Positions 42,306-52,413 of a stretch of 64,000 bases of DNA are shown here, one piece after another. Origin of the DNA: Basfia succiniciproducens (GTDB lineage Bacteria; Pseudomonadota; Gammaproteobacteria; Enterobacterales; Pasteurellaceae); NCBI RefSeq assembly GCF_011455875.1, contig NZ_CP015031.1, forward strand, positions 2,151,405 through 2,215,404, in the 5' to 3' direction. The notes beneath the pieces are model-generated. The model ran no database searches. It was not told where the DNA came from and worked only from the letters and a program-made list of their open reading frames with translations. The position numbers and the translations under genes were made by a program. How positions within the stretch are numbered: the first letter of the stretch is position 1; each line of letters begins with the position of its first letter.

Positions 42306-42578
42306 CTATTTTTTCACCACCGCATGATAATGCAGTTTATCAATGGCGTTGATCATCATTTCGTCGGTCACTTTTTCATCAGCGACCACTTTCACCAAGC
42401 GGGTGTTGAAGTTGGCTTTGGTGGAGATCACACCGTCAATATTGCGCAGTTCTTTGTTTACCAAATAAACACAAAGCTGGCAGTTCATTTCTTCAATATG
42501 TAATGTTACATTGCGTTCGGCGGCAAAACCGCTACCTGAGAATAAAAGTGCGGTCAAAAAAAGCAAAGTTTTTTTCAT
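42306..42578 (-). CDS. MerP-like periplasmic metal-binding protein
   Basis: A 90-residue heavy-metal-associated (HMA) domain protein. Signal peptide [18 protein letters not shown], then [22 protein letters not shown] with the metal-binding CxxC, and the ferredoxin-like fold through [11 protein letters not shown]. The ATG at 42578 overlaps the merT-like stop (ATGA), so translation is coupled. An uptake sequence encodes LTALL of the signal peptide. Last gene of the transglutaminase-MerT-MerP unit. Metal could be mercury, copper or another soft metal. Confidence 0.85.
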   Translation of the reverse strand: MKKTLLFLTALLFSGSGFAAERNVTLHIEEMNCQLCVYLVNKELRNIDGVISTKANFNTRLVKVVADEKVTDEMMINAIDKLHYHAVVKK

Positions 42579-42937
42579 TCTAAAAGTTCCAGAATATAAG
42601 GTAAAACATAGGGATAACTTAAGAAAAAGAGAATAACCGGCGCCATAATCCAATATAAAATTTGCAATGTCCGACGGGATAAATATTTGGTGCAGATGAT
42701 TTTATCGGAAAAATTCAGCAACCAGAATCCGTAACTAAAGGCGCCCAGGGAAATAATCAGCATGGGAATTTGCAGATAACTGTATTCGCTTAAATCCATC
42801 AGCCAGGCGGAAGACAGGCCGAAAGCCAAATAAATCAGCGGCCCGATACAGCACAGGGTTGAAGCCACGGCGGCAGTCAGCGCCGTGGTACAAATCGCCC
42901 AGAATTTGGCGTTAGAGCTCTTTTGAGGTGAATTCAT
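42575..42937 (-). CDS. MerT-like membrane metal transporter
   Basis: A 120-residue membrane protein with three to four helices, resembling MerT. The vicinal cysteine pair in [20 protein letters not shown] lies in the first helix, as in MerT; a further cysteine (IICTKYL) sits in the loop after helix two. I chose the ATG at 42937 (MNSPQKSS); it overlaps the preceding transglutaminase gene by 26 bases. No merR or merA is nearby, so this is not a standard mercury resistance operon. Confidence 0.83.
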   Translation of the reverse strand: MNSPQKSSNAKFWAICTTALTAAVASTLCCIGPLIYLAFGLSSAWLMDLSEYSYLQIPMLIISLGAFSYGFWLLNFSDKIICTKYLSRRTLQILYWIMAPVILFFLSYPYVLPYILELLE

Positions 42938-44015
42938 AACCGAACTCTTTGGCATCGTAAGAATTTAACGGATCGCCGCCTACTTCCGCATAAGGATAAC
43001 CAAAGTTATTAAGCGGCGCTAATTCCGGCATTGGGTAGAGATTAAAATCCCGTGCATAATTAAAGCCCATCCAGTTAGCTTCCCAGTTACCGAACAAATA
43101 TTGCGAAACCGCTTGAGTATCTTTATCTTCCACGGATTTATTCTCGGTTAAGCGATATTTCGCCACGTCCGCAGAGTCCACCGGCACCCAGCCGAAACCA
43201 GCCAAATAGAATTCCGCCCGACAATGTTGACCTCCGTTTTCGTTGGCAACTTTATCTTTTGCGCTGCCAAAAGCGCCTTTGGAATACTCGCCCATTTTAA
43301 CCGCCTGACCTAAACGAATACCGAAAATCTCACGGGCCGGAATACCGGAAGCGCGGGCTAAGGCCACAAAAACGGAGTTAATATCCGTACATTTGCCTTT
43401 TAACACGCCGGTCGTTAGGATTTTTTCCACATCGCCGTCACCGCAGCCTAAGACGGAATTATCCCGTTCCATATTATTGACAATCCATTGGTGAATCATC
43501 TCCGCTTTTTTCAACGGATTGCTTTCTTTACCCACTATTTTATCGGCGAACTGTTTCACAATACCGTCGGTTTTGATGTGTTGGGTCGGTTTTAAATATT
43601 GCTGTACGTCTACGGAATATTCGATATTTTCCGGCGCCTGATAATTTTCCAGTAAACCTTGTTTCATCGGCTCGCGATCTTTAGTGGTGACTACTAATTT
43701 CACCTTTAAATCGCGTTTTTGCGCATCTTTATCCCAAAGGGCGAATAGGGTTTTCGCGCCGTATTGGTTGTTTTCCGTGATATAGGCTTGTTGATAGTTA
43801 CCGTCAAATTCAATGGATTTGACATCCTGATAATCATTGCTGAAAGGCAACGGTACCCATAATTTGGTTTCGCCGCTCGAACCTTTCGGTACTTGCAAAT
43901 CATAGCTTTGGGTGAATTCATAAGTGTGCGTCGCACTGTTTGAGTTTGGCACGATCTGCGCTTGTGTAAACGCCGCAACAGAGGAAAGCACGGCGGCTAA
44001 AATCAGTTTTTTCAT
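42912..44015 (-). CDS. Secreted transglutaminase-like protein
   Basis: A 367-residue periplasmic protein: signal peptide [18 protein letters not shown], a beta-rich N-terminal domain ([19 protein letters not shown]) and a transglutaminase-like core with the catalytic triad cysteine in [24 protein letters not shown], histidine in [11 protein letters not shown] and aspartate in [11 protein letters not shown]. Such domains act as proteases, amidases or crosslinkers; substrate unknown. Its 3' end overlaps the merT-like gene, tying it to metal uptake in a three-gene unit. Confidence 0.85.
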   Translation of the reverse strand: MKKLILAAVLSSVAAFTQAQIVPNSNSATHTYEFTQSYDLQVPKGSSGETKLWVPLPFSNDYQDVKSIEFDGNYQQAYITENNQYGAKTLFALWDKDAQKRDLKVKLVVTTKDREPMKQGLLENYQAPENIEYSVDVQQYLKPTQHIKTDGIVKQFADKIVGKESNPLKKAEMIHQWIVNNMERDNSVLGCGDGDVEKILTTGVLKGKCTDINSVFVALARASGIPAREIFGIRLGQAVKMGEYSKGAFGSAKDKVANENGGQHCRAEFYLAGFGWVPVDSADVAKYRLTENKSVEDKDTQAVSQYLFGNWEANWMGFNYARDFNLYPMPELAPLNNFGYPYAEVGGDPLNSYDAKEFGYEFTSKEL

Positions 44016-44160
44016 GGAAAGTCCTTAGAGAGGTAAACAAACAACACTTGTTATATTTAAGTTCAGTGCTGCAGGCAGAATGAACTTATAAAGAATAGCG
44101 TAAAATTTAAGAAAAGAAAATGCTCAGAAAGGGCTAAGTGCGGTCATTTTTCGTGAAGTT

Positions 44161-44778
44161 TTATTGATGGCATTTTTCATATAACGGCAATAATTCCCGA
44201 ATGGTCCGGCTGATAAAATCCACGGCGTCAATATCCGCCAAATCGGCTTTTTCCACATTCTTACCGATACACCAAAAATCCTCATCGCTGCGCAAACTCA
44301 AATCCTGAGAGGTAAGTTGTTTTACCCGACGAAAATCCGCGTATTCGCTTTCATCGCCGCGCCAGATATCAAAATCGGCAAATTGCCGGAAATCAAAATC
44401 TTCCGTCCATTGATTATATTGCGAAAGATTGATTTGCGAACGATCCGCGCGATAACAATGCCAATCCAGGCTCACCTGCAAACGACGGCGATTCAGCAAA
44501 ACGGACAAAATCGCGGCGGAATTTTTGTTAAATTCATATTTGAAATAAGCAAAGAAATGGGCGCGTACCTGCCAACCGTTACACCATTTCTCAATATGAG
44601 GCTCGGCAAAAGGCGAACCGAGCCCCTCTGAGACCTGCAGTATACAGGTTTTCCATTCATTCCACTCTCGTTTATAATCAGCTTTGATTTGCGGAATTAA
44701 TTCCGGGCAGTATTTTTTCAGTTGAGCGAACTGGAAATAAGGAATTGCGAAAAGATCGCAGGAAGCCGGGTTCAGCAT
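44161..44778 (-). CDS. Conserved-looking protein of unknown function
   Basis: A 205-residue soluble, aromatic-rich protein I do not recognise. Features: AIPYFQFAQLKKYCPELIPQI, WCNGWQVRAHFFAYFKYEF, a basic RRRLQVSLDWHCYRADRS, and acidic stretches DFDIWRGDESEYADFRR. There is no signal peptide or membrane helix. It sits between the transglutaminase unit and the galU terminator on the minus strand with an uptake sequence upstream of its end. Some relatives carry a glucose-6-phosphate dehydrogenase family label, which I cannot support from the sequence. Confidence 0.65.
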   Translation of the reverse strand: MLNPASCDLFAIPYFQFAQLKKYCPELIPQIKADYKREWNEWKTCILQVSEGLGSPFAEPHIEKWCNGWQVRAHFFAYFKYEFNKNSAAILSVLLNRRRLQVSLDWHCYRADRSQINLSQYNQWTEDFDFRQFADFDIWRGDESEYADFRRVKQLTSQDLSLRSDEDFWCIGKNVEKADLADIDAVDFISRTIRELLPLYEKCHQ

Positions 44779-44793
44779 AATTTTACCGATAAG

Positions 44794-44831
44794 AAAGAAA
44801 CTAAGCCTTAGCGGTAAAGCTTAGTTTCTTT
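44794..44831 (-). terminator. Terminator of galU
   Basis: AAAGAAACTAAGC (44794-44806) pairs with GCTTAGTTTCTTT (44819-44831), 13 bp, then CTTATC on the minus strand. U-tract is short but the stem is strong. Confidence 0.65.
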
Positions 44832-44843
44832 TGATGTTAAGAA

Positions 44844-45731
44844 TTACAGGGTTTTAGCGAACGCTTTTAAGTAGTTTTTAAATTCGTTGCCTAATTTTTC
44901 GTGCTGAATACCGTATTCGACAAAAGCTTTCATGTAGCCGATTTTATCGCCGCAGTCAAAGGATTCGCCGGTCATATGAAAGGCTTCAACGGTTTCCTTG
45001 GCTATTAACATATCAATAGCATCGGTTAATTGAATTTCATCGCCCACGCCAACCGGTGTTCTTTCCAATAAATCCCAAATGGTGGCGGAGAACACGTAAC
45101 GACCGACAACAGCTAAGTTTGACGGTGCTTTTTCCGGACTCGGTTTTTCGACCATGCGGGAAATCACCGCACTTTCACCACCACTGAATTCGGCGCCGTT
45201 GCAGTCGGCGATACCGTAGCTGCTCACATCTTTAGGATCTACAGGTGCAACCATGATTTGGCTTGAACCGGTTTCATTAAAGCGTTTGATCATCGCCGAT
45301 AGATTTTCCGTTTTTTGGTTTGCAGTGAATTCGGCTAATAATACGTCCGGTAATACTACGGCAAAAGGCTCGTTACCCACGGCAGGGCGGCCGCATAAAA
45401 CGGCATGGCCTAAACCTTTTGCATTACCTTGACGTACGTGCATAATGGTGACGTCTTTCGGGCAAATAGAACGCACTTCTTCAAGCAACTGACGTTTAAC
45501 GCGTTTTTCCAGCATGGTTTCCAGTTCAAATGAAGTGTCAAAATGGTTTTCGATAGCATTTTTCGACGAATGGGTAACTAACACGATTTCTTTAACGCCC
45601 GCCGCAATGCATTCGTTAACCACATATTGGATTAAAGGTTTATCGACTAAAGTCAACATTTCTTTAGGAATGGCTTTTGTCGCAGGTAACATACGCGTAC
45701 CCAGACCGGCTACCGGGATAATAACTTTCAT
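44844..45731 (-). CDS. galU: UTP-glucose-1-phosphate uridylyltransferase
   Basis: Makes UDP-glucose for lipooligosaccharide and other glycans. The nucleotidyltransferase signature [20 protein letters not shown] starts near residue 9, and [16 protein letters not shown] follows. I chose the ATG at 45731 (295 residues) because AAGGAA lies upstream and the enzyme starts MKVIIPVAG; the upstream ATG at 45746 is inside that leader. An uptake sequence encodes GESAVISR. It follows manB after a dyad terminator. Confidence 0.96.
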   Translation of the reverse strand: MKVIIPVAGLGTRMLPATKAIPKEMLTLVDKPLIQYVVNECIAAGVKEIVLVTHSSKNAIENHFDTSFELETMLEKRVKRQLLEEVRSICPKDVTIMHVRQGNAKGLGHAVLCGRPAVGNEPFAVVLPDVLLAEFTANQKTENLSAMIKRFNETGSSQIMVAPVDPKDVSSYGIADCNGAEFSGGESAVISRMVEKPSPEKAPSNLAVVGRYVFSATIWDLLERTPVGVGDEIQLTDAIDMLIAKETVEAFHMTGESFDCGDKIGYMKAFVEYGIQHEKLGNEFKNYLKAFAKTL

Positions 45732-45762
45732 GGTTTTTCCTTTCAAATCAAAGATAAAAAGA

Positions 45763-45795
45763 ACCGCACTTTAATACTTTATTTCAAAGTGCGGT
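45763..45795 (-). terminator. Uptake-sequence dyad between manB and galU
   Basis: ACCGCACTTT (45763-45772) pairs with AAAGTGCGGT (45786-45795); on the minus strand it is followed by TCTTTTTATC. Confidence 0.7.
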
Positions 45796-45819
45796 ATATT
45801 TTTTACAAATTTTTACCAA

Positions 45820-47184
45820 TTATTGACGAAGCAAAGCCAGAATTTCTTCGGTTTTTTCCGTCATTAATTTTTTATCGCCACGGGTTTCAAGATTTAAACG
45901 TACAACAGGTTCGGTATTCGAACTGCGTAAATTAAAACGCCATGTCGGGTATTCAATGCTGATACCGTCAGTTTCGTCTATGCTTACCGCGTCTTTTTCA
46001 TAAGCGGCGCGAACTCGGGCAATTGCAGTTTTGGCATCCGCTAATTTACTGTTGATTTCGCCCGGTGACGGATAGGTATCAATGCTGTCGTTTACTAACT
46101 GACCGAGTGTTTTGCCCGTTGTACAAACCAATTCCATTACCAATAACCATGGGATCATACCGCTGTCGCAGTAGTTAAAGTCACGGAAATAATGGTGCGC
46201 GCTCATTTCACCGCCGTAGATTGCGTCTATGGCACGCATTTTTTCTTTAATGAACGAGTGACCGGATTTGGACATTACCGCTTCGCCGCCGTTTTCTTCC
46301 ACTAATTTAATAGTGTTCCAGATTAAACGCGGGTCATAAATGATCTTGGCACCTTTATGTTTTTGTAAGAATGCCTGACCTAACAGACCGACGATATAGT
46401 AACCTTCAATAAATTGAGCGGTTTCATCAAATAAGAAGCAACGGTCAAAGTCGCCGTCAAATGCAATACCCATATCGGCTTTATTCGCTAACACGGCATC
46501 AATTGTGTCTTGACGGTTTTCATGAAGTAACGGATTAGGAATACCGTGCGGGAAGGTACCGTCCGGATTATTATGCACTTTGATAAATTCAACAGGTACG
46601 CGACGGGCTTTAAATTGCGCTTCGATGGCGTCAATAACATGACCGGCCGCGCCATTACCCGAGTTGATTACCAATTTCATCGGTTTTAAGTTATCCAAGT
46701 TAATGTAAGACAATAAATGTTCTACATATTCGCCAAGTACCGATTGTTGTTTGTAAACACCGCGTTGGGTCACGGCAGGGAAGTTGTTTTCTTCCGCCAA
46801 ACGTTGAATATCGGCAAGACCGGTATCCGCACTGATTGGGCGGGAACCTTCGCGAACAAGTTTTAATCCGTTGTAGTCCATCGGATTATGACTTGCGGTT
46901 ACTTCAATACCACCGTCCGCTTTTAAGAAAGAAGTGGCAAAGTAAATTTCTTCCGTACCCACTTCACCTAAGTCGATGACGTTTACGCCGGAGTCTAACA
47001 GGCCGTTTGTCACCGCACTTTTTAATTCTTTACTGGTTAATCGAACATCACCGCCTACAACAATGGTTGTTGGTTTCAAAAACTGGCCGAAAGCGCGACC
47101 AATACGATAAACGATATCTGCGTTAAGTTCATCGCCTAAGCGACCTCGAATATCATAGGCTTTAAAACAAGTTAATTTAGTCAT
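45820..47184 (-). CDS. manB: Phosphomannomutase (CpsG/ManB family)
   Basis: A 454-residue alpha-D-phosphohexomutase that converts mannose 6-phosphate to mannose 1-phosphate (GDP-mannose or capsule/LPS precursors). The phosphoserine loop is [13 protein letters not shown] near residue 95-107, the metal loop [12 protein letters not shown] near 240, and [12 protein letters not shown] the substrate-binding segment. The C-terminal [14 protein letters not shown] binds phosphate. It starts 21 bases after csrA, so it may share the alaS-csrA transcript. Confidence 0.93.
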   Translation of the reverse strand: MTKLTCFKAYDIRGRLGDELNADIVYRIGRAFGQFLKPTTIVVGGDVRLTSKELKSAVTNGLLDSGVNVIDLGEVGTEEIYFATSFLKADGGIEVTASHNPMDYNGLKLVREGSRPISADTGLADIQRLAEENNFPAVTQRGVYKQQSVLGEYVEHLLSYINLDNLKPMKLVINSGNGAAGHVIDAIEAQFKARRVPVEFIKVHNNPDGTFPHGIPNPLLHENRQDTIDAVLANKADMGIAFDGDFDRCFLFDETAQFIEGYYIVGLLGQAFLQKHKGAKIIYDPRLIWNTIKLVEENGGEAVMSKSGHSFIKEKMRAIDAIYGGEMSAHHYFRDFNYCDSGMIPWLLVMELVCTTGKTLGQLVNDSIDTYPSPGEINSKLADAKTAIARVRAAYEKDAVSIDETDGISIEYPTWRFNLRSSNTEPVVRLNLETRGDKKLMTEKTEEILALLRQ

Positions 47185-47205
47185 AACATCTCCTGTATAT
47201 TAGCG

Positions 47206-47391
47206 TTAAGAGGTTGACTCTTTCTCTTCCGCTTGTTTGATACGTTGATAAATTTCCTCACGATGAACAGATACATCTTTAGGTGCGTTTACACCAATTT
47301 TCACCTGATTACCACGTACGTTTAAAATTGTGATAGATATGTCATCACCGATGAGCAGGCTCTCGCCAACTTTACGGGTTAATATCAGCAT
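47206..47391 (-). CDS. csrA: Carbon storage regulator CsrA
   Basis: A 61-residue RNA-binding dimer that represses or stabilises mRNAs by binding GGA motifs. The sequence [23 protein letters not shown] and the basic [11 protein letters not shown] segment are essentially invariant in the family. A strong GAGGAGG ribosome site containing GGA is placed 7 bases before the ATG, so self-repression is plausible. It follows alaS as in E. coli. Confidence 0.98.
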   Translation of the reverse strand: MLILTRKVGESLLIGDDISITILNVRGNQVKIGVNAPKDVSVHREEIYQRIKQAEEKESTS

Positions 47392-47553
47392 ACAGACCTC
47401 CTCACCTATTGATAATCCGTTTTTGTCTGCAATATCCTTATTGTTTTACTAAACCCAAATATCGCTACTCAGATAATAAGCAGTGAATTTTCTTATTGAG
47501 TATTAGGGTTCATGATTTATTGTAAAAATTCATAAACCCTACTCAAAAATCAG

Positions 47554-50181
47554 TTAAAGATTACTTTCCAACCAATCGGAACAAGCGGATAATGCGGCAC
47601 CGACGTTTTCCGGTTGAGAACCGCCGGCCATTGCCATGTCGGGACGACCGCCGCCTTTACCGCCTACTTGTTGAGCCATTAGATTAACAAGTTCGCCGGC
47701 TTTAACTTTGCCGGTTAAATCTGCTGTAACTCCGACGATCAGATTTACTTTATCTTCAACTACCGATGCAAATACAATAACGCCGGATCCAAGCTGATTT
47801 TTAAGGTCATCAACCATAACGCGTAACGATTTTGTTTCAATACCGTCAAGTTGTTGAACAATGACAGAAATATCGTTAATTTTGACCGCACTTTTAGCTA
47901 AATCGGAGCCCGCCTGCATTGCCGCTTTTTCTTTTAATTGCTGCAATTCTTTTTCAGCTTTTTTAGCTTTATCTTGTAATTGCTGGATTTTTTCGACCAA
48001 AGACGCCGTATCGGATTTTAATAAATCGGCACTTTGATTAAGAATATTTTGTTGGTTATTCAACCAATTGATCGCATTTTCTGCCGTCACCGCTTCAATA
48101 CGGCGAATACCGGCGGCAATTGCGCTTTCAGATACGACTTTGAATAAACCTATATCGCCGGTACGTTTAACATGGGTACCGCCGCAAAGCTCGATAGAAA
48201 AGCCGGTCATACCGACAACTCGAACCAAATCGCCGTATTTTTCACCGAATAATGCCATCGCACCTTTTTGTTTGGCCGCCTCAATATCCATCACTTCCGT
48301 AGTGACGCTGATATTTTCGCGGATTTGACGGTTGACAATGGCTTCAATTTCGATAATTTGTTCTTTACTGATGGCCTCCGGTTGGATGAAGTCGAAACGC
48401 AAGGCGGATTCTGAAACTAATGACCCTTTTTGCGCTACATGATCACCCAATACTTCGCGTAATGCTGCGTGCAATAAGTGGGTCGCACTGTGGTTTGCTG
48501 CAACCGCGAGACGTCGTTCGGTATCCACTTGCGCACTAACGGTGTCGCCCACAGATAATGAACCTGATTCCAGTTGTCCGATATGACCGGTTACCTGACC
48601 GTATTTCTGTGTGTCATTAATACGGAAAGCCGCTAAGTCCGTCGCAATATAACCGGTATCACCGATTTGACCGCCTGATTCTCCGTAAAATGGTGTTCGG
48701 TCTAAAATAACTACGGCATTTTCACCGGATTGAACGCGTTCAACGGATTTTCCGTCGGTAAATAGAGCGACAACTTTGGCACTACTTAAAGAAGTGGTTT
48801 CATAGCCTTTGAATTCTGTTTGTCCGTCAACTTTAATGACATTGTTGTAGTCAACGCCGAAATTACTGCTTGCCTGAGCTCGGGCTCGTTGAGCCTGCAT
48901 TTCACGCTCAAAACCTTTTTCATCAATAGTAATATTGCGTTCGCGACAAACATCGGCGGTTAAATCCAACGGGAAACCGTAGGTATCGTATAATTTAAAG
49001 GCTACGTCACCGGAAAGTACGTTATCCTTTACTTGTGATAAAGCGTCGTCTAATAGCAATAAACCGCGTTCAAGAGTGCGAGCGAACTGTTCTTCTTCCG
49101 CTTTTAAGGTTTTTTCGATTAACGCGCGTTTTTGGTTAACGATTTCGCCGGCATGTTCCATCACGTCCGCTAAGGTCGGCACTAATTTGTAGAAGAATGT
49201 TTCTTTAGCACCCAGTAAATGACCATGGCGAACTGCGCGACGGATAATGCGCCGCAATACATAACCTCTGCCTTCATTGGAAGGCATTACGCCGTCGGCA
49301 ATTAAGTAGGCGCAAGAGCGAATATGGTCGGCGATTACGCGTAATGATTTGTTGGTTAAATCTTTTTTACCGGTTAATTGTGCCACTTTTTTGATTAGTG
49401 TTTGGAAAATATCAATATCATAGTTTGAATTAACGTGTTGGAGTACCGCCGCAATACGTTCTAACCCCATACCCGTATCTACGGACGGTTTTGGTAATTT
49501 TTCCATTGTGCCGTCGGCATGGCGGTTAAATTGCATAAATACGATGTTCCAGATTTCGATATAACGGTCGCCGTCTTCTTCGGGCGTGCCCGGTAAACCG
49601 CCCCAAATGTGTTCACCGTGATCATAGAAAATTTCGGTACAAGGACCGCAAGGACCCGTGTCACCCATTGCCCAGAAATTATCCGACGCATAAGGCGCGC
49701 CTTTGTTGTCACCAATACGAATAATGTGATCGGCAGGCACGCCTACTTCTTTGTTCCAGATATCATAAGCTTCGTCATCGGTTTCATAGACGGTAACATA
49801 TAATTTTTCTTTCGGCAGACCAAGCCATTGCGGAGAAGTCAAAAACTCCCAACCGTAGGCAATCGCATCATGTTTAAAATAATCACCGAAACTAAAGTTA
49901 CCTAACATTTCAAAGAATGTGTGATGACGGGCCGTATAACCGACATTCTCCAGGTCGTTATGTTTACCGCCTGCGCGTACGCAACGTTGCGCTGTGGTGG
50001 CTCGGGTATAAGGGCGTTTATCCATTCCTAGGAAAACGTCTTTGAATTGGTTCATTCCGGCATTGGTAAATAATAGGGTAGGGTCATTATGAGGAACAAG
50101 AGAACTACTCTCAACGACTTGGTGACCTTTACTATGGAAAAAATCTAAATAGGATTGTCTAATTTGAGCTGTTGTTTTCAT
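47554..50181 (-). CDS. alaS: Alanine-tRNA ligase
   Basis: Class II synthetase charging tRNA-Ala. The 875-residue protein has the catalytic core ([33 protein letters not shown]), the editing domain with zinc ligands in [13 protein letters not shown] and [12 protein letters not shown], and the C-terminal DHHA1 domain with [23 protein letters not shown]. An uptake sequence inside encodes KSAVKI. It precedes csrA. Confidence 0.98.
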   Translation of the reverse strand: MKTTAQIRQSYLDFFHSKGHQVVESSSLVPHNDPTLLFTNAGMNQFKDVFLGMDKRPYTRATTAQRCVRAGGKHNDLENVGYTARHHTFFEMLGNFSFGDYFKHDAIAYGWEFLTSPQWLGLPKEKLYVTVYETDDEAYDIWNKEVGVPADHIIRIGDNKGAPYASDNFWAMGDTGPCGPCTEIFYDHGEHIWGGLPGTPEEDGDRYIEIWNIVFMQFNRHADGTMEKLPKPSVDTGMGLERIAAVLQHVNSNYDIDIFQTLIKKVAQLTGKKDLTNKSLRVIADHIRSCAYLIADGVMPSNEGRGYVLRRIIRRAVRHGHLLGAKETFFYKLVPTLADVMEHAGEIVNQKRALIEKTLKAEEEQFARTLERGLLLLDDALSQVKDNVLSGDVAFKLYDTYGFPLDLTADVCRERNITIDEKGFEREMQAQRARAQASSNFGVDYNNVIKVDGQTEFKGYETTSLSSAKVVALFTDGKSVERVQSGENAVVILDRTPFYGESGGQIGDTGYIATDLAAFRINDTQKYGQVTGHIGQLESGSLSVGDTVSAQVDTERRLAVAANHSATHLLHAALREVLGDHVAQKGSLVSESALRFDFIQPEAISKEQIIEIEAIVNRQIRENISVTTEVMDIEAAKQKGAMALFGEKYGDLVRVVGMTGFSIELCGGTHVKRTGDIGLFKVVSESAIAAGIRRIEAVTAENAINWLNNQQNILNQSADLLKSDTASLVEKIQQLQDKAKKAEKELQQLKEKAAMQAGSDLAKSAVKINDISVIVQQLDGIETKSLRVMVDDLKNQLGSGVIVFASVVEDKVNLIVGVTADLTGKVKAGELVNLMAQQVGGKGGGRPDMAMAGGSQPENVGAALSACSDWLESNL

Positions 50182-50307
50182 TTATATAAACCTTGCTGGT
50201 TCTATTTTGTTTAATAATATGCTTTATTGTTACACATTTTTGCGATTTATAGAACGCCTTTTTGTGTTATTTCAGGCAACGGTTACATCTATAAAATGAA
50301 AAAATAA

Positions 50308-50339
50308 ACCGCACTTCCATTTGGGAGTGAAAGTGCGGT
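50308..50339 (-). terminator. Uptake-sequence dyad after uspA
   Basis: ACCGCACTT (50308-50316) pairs with AAGTGCGGT (50331-50339), with a competing inner CACTTCC/GGGAGTG stem; on the minus strand it is followed by TTATTTTTTC. Confidence 0.8.
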
Positions 50340-50364
50340 CGGAATTTAAAAAGTTTTATTTTGA

Positions 50365-50793
50365 TTAATCTTCATCACGTAACGGCACGACCAACATATC
50401 AATTTTAATATTGTTCATTAATTGACGGGTTGAGGACATTAATTTACTCCAGAAGTCTTGGTGGTGGCCGGTAACCAACAAGTCAACATCATATTGATCG
50501 ATAGCATCGGATAATACCTGTCCTAAGTCGCCGCTGCCGCTTAATTTTTCGGTAATCGGGTAACCTGCCTGTTCGGATAATTCCAATAAAGCCTGTTGAG
50601 TTTCGGTTGATATACGATCCTGCATCGAAGACATATTGACATCAATTAACCCTGTATAAAGATCAGAGAAATTTACATCAACATGAATAATTGAAAGTTT
50701 AGCTTCATGTCGTTTTGCAATATCAGCCGCTTTTTTCAAAATTACGGAGCTTTCATCGGAAAGATCAACAGCTACTAATATATGTTTATACAT
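50365..50793 (-). CDS. uspA: Universal stress protein A
   Basis: A 142-residue UspA homologue: [25 protein letters not shown] at the start, then [22 protein letters not shown], and the C-terminal [23 protein letters not shown]. Length and sequence match E. coli UspA closely, and it lacks the G-2x-G-9x-G ATP loop (HHQDFW instead), as UspA does. Divergent from mazG. Confidence 0.95.
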   Translation of the reverse strand: MYKHILVAVDLSDESSVILKKAADIAKRHEAKLSIIHVDVNFSDLYTGLIDVNMSSMQDRISTETQQALLELSEQAGYPITEKLSGSGDLGQVLSDAIDQYDVDLLVTGHHQDFWSKLMSSTRQLMNNIKIDMLVVPLRDED

Positions 50794-50925
50794 AATTTAC
50801 TCCTTTTTTGATCTAGGGTTAAACCTCTTTGGTTGGTAATAATACTATCATTAGTCATGCAGAAAAAATTTGCACTAGATCACGTTTTACAACATTTTTT
50901 ATGGGTGGGGGAATTATACGGATTA

Positions 50926-50934
50926 TGTTATGAT
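50926..50934 (+). promoter_or_regulatory. Extended -10 promoter of mazG
   Basis: TGTTATGAT matches an extended -10 element and lies 42 bases before the mazG start; no clear -35 is seen. Confidence 0.4.
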
Positions 50935-50976
50935 CGGCAAAAATTGATGAAGAAATTGCTAAAAAAGAAGGATGAT

Positions 50977-51777
50977 ATGTCACGTAATATTCAGGAGTTA
51001 AAAAATATCGTTGCTAAATTGCGGGATCCGGACGGCGGTTGCCCTTGGGATCTGAAACAAAACTATGAATCTATGATTCCCTGCCTAATTGAAGAAAGTT
51101 ATGAAGTTGTGGAGGCAATCCAACAGAAGAATACGGCGGATTTAAGGGAAGAACTGGGTGATTTACTGATGCAAGTGGTCTTTTTAAGCCAACTGGCGGC
51201 GGAAGAAAATAAATTCACCTTTGACGATGTGGTTAATGATATTGCGGAAAAATTAATTTACCGTCATCCTCATGTGTTTGGTGATAAAGAAGCTGCTGAT
51301 GAACATGCCGCTTTAAGAAACTGGAATGAAATGAAAGCGCGGGAAGCGAAAAATCAAGCCCATACGTCTATTTTAGATAATGTGCCGTTTTCTTTCCCCG
51401 CATTATTGAGAGCGGAAAAATTACAGAAAAAATGTGCCAAAGCGGGATTTGATTGGCAGCAGGTTGCGCCGGTTATTGCTAAAGTTGAGGAAGAACTTGA
51501 GGAAGTAACACAGGAAATTAATTGTCCGGCACCTCAACAAGCAAAATTAGAAGAAGAAATAGGTGATTTACTTTTTGCAGTGGTTAATTTAAGCCGCCAT
51601 TTAAAATGTCAGGCTGAAGAAAGTTTGCGCAAGGCAAATCATAAATTTGAGCGGCGTTTCCGCGCAGTTGAAGATAAATTACGGCAACAGAATAAGACCG
51701 CTACCGAAAGTTCGTTAATGGAAATGGATATGCTTTGGGACGAAGTAAAACACGAAGAAAAACTATCGTCTGATTAA
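50977..51777 (+). CDS. mazG: Nucleoside triphosphate pyrophosphohydrolase MazG
   Basis: Hydrolyses NTPs to NMP plus pyrophosphate; in E. coli it also lowers ppGpp. It is 266 residues with two MazG domains, each with EExxE and a downstream aspartate: [11 protein letters not shown] with [11 protein letters not shown], and [11 protein letters not shown] with [11 protein letters not shown]. The ATG at 50977 has AAGGA upstream and the next residues ([21 protein letters not shown]) begin the family; the frame stays open upstream to 50833 but without a start site. Confidence 0.96.
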   Translation: MSRNIQELKNIVAKLRDPDGGCPWDLKQNYESMIPCLIEESYEVVEAIQQKNTADLREELGDLLMQVVFLSQLAAEENKFTFDDVVNDIAEKLIYRHPHVFGDKEAADEHAALRNWNEMKAREAKNQAHTSILDNVPFSFPALLRAEKLQKKCAKAGFDWQQVAPVIAKVEEELEEVTQEINCPAPQQAKLEEEIGDLLFAVVNLSRHLKCQAEESLRKANHKFERRFRAVEDKLRQQNKTATESSLMEMDMLWDEVKHEEKLSSD

Positions 51778-51792
51778 AATTACCATAAAAAT

Positions 51793-51815
51793 GAAGGCGG
51801 TATGCTACCGCCTTC
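51793..51815. terminator. Bidirectional terminator of mazG and raiA
   Basis: GAAGGCGGTA (51793-51802) pairs perfectly with TACCGCCTTC (51806-51815); the minus strand continues ATTTTTATG and the plus strand TTCAAATT. It lies between convergent genes. Confidence 0.85.
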
Positions 51816-51844
51816 TTCAAATTAAATTTTAACAATTACAATTA

Positions 51845-52165
51845 TTATTCAAAAGAATCTTTTAAACGTTCGCTTGCTCTGCGAGATTCATCTTTATGCT
51901 GCAATTTATTCAATTGTTTTTCTAATTTTTCTTCAACTTCATTAATTGCTTTATACATATCATCCGATTGAGCGGTAGCCTGCAGATTGCCTATTGGAGT
52001 GCCGATTGAGGCGTCGACTTGGAAACCGTTTGGAATCTTGCTCAAAATGAAATGGGGATTAATTAACTGAGTGTGCCATTTTTCTAATTTTGCAAGTCTC
52101 TCTTCTACGTGGGTACGAATTGCGGGAGTAATGTCCATTTGTTTACTTGTGATATTTAGTGTCAT
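51845..52165 (-). CDS. raiA: Ribosome-associated translation inhibitor RaiA
   Basis: A 106-residue YfiA/RaiA protein that binds idle 70S ribosomes in stationary phase and cold. The start [30 protein letters not shown] and [36 protein letters not shown] are typical. The C-terminal tail ([12 protein letters not shown]) resembles RaiA rather than the shorter Hpf. Confidence 0.92.
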   Translation of the reverse strand: MTLNITSKQMDITPAIRTHVEERLAKLEKWHTQLINPHFILSKIPNGFQVDASIGTPIGNLQATAQSDDMYKAINEVEEKLEKQLNKLQHKDESRRASERLKDSFE

Positions 52166-52225
52166 AGCATTTACCTCGTTCTATGAGTAATGAGTTTTAC
52201 AACTCTGGTTTGAATCCTTGATTAC

Positions 52226-52254
52226 AAAATAGCTACCTCCGTGAGACTTTTCAA
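52226..52254 (-). promoter_or_regulatory. Promoter of raiA
   Basis: TTGAAA (52249-52254) and TATTTT (52226-52231) separated by 17 bases; the leader would be about 55 bases. Confidence 0.6.
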
Positions 52255-52364
52255 GTACTTTATTCGTAATCATTTAAGAAAGTTTTCAAAATATGATCTA
52301 TGTAGAAGTTTTACAAAAAAGTTATTTTTTTATTTAAAAAAGTTGCTATGATTTGGAAGTTATT

Positions 52365-52399
52365 GGGCTCGATATAAGCGAATTATCGAGCCCTTTTTT
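52365..52399 (+). terminator. Orphan plus-strand terminator
   Basis: GGGCTCGATA (52365-52374) pairs perfectly with TATCGAGCCC (52384-52393), followed by TTTTTT on the plus strand. Both flanking genes are on the minus strand, where no U-run follows. An extended -10 (TGCTATGAT, 52344-52352) lies just upstream on the plus strand. Confidence 0.75.
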
Positions 52400-52413
52400 A
52401 TTTTATTTCCGGA

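Noticed and set aside
42306..42937. Mercury resistance operon
   Set aside because: MerT- and MerP-like genes are present, but there is no merR, merA or merC, and they are joined to a transglutaminase-like gene.
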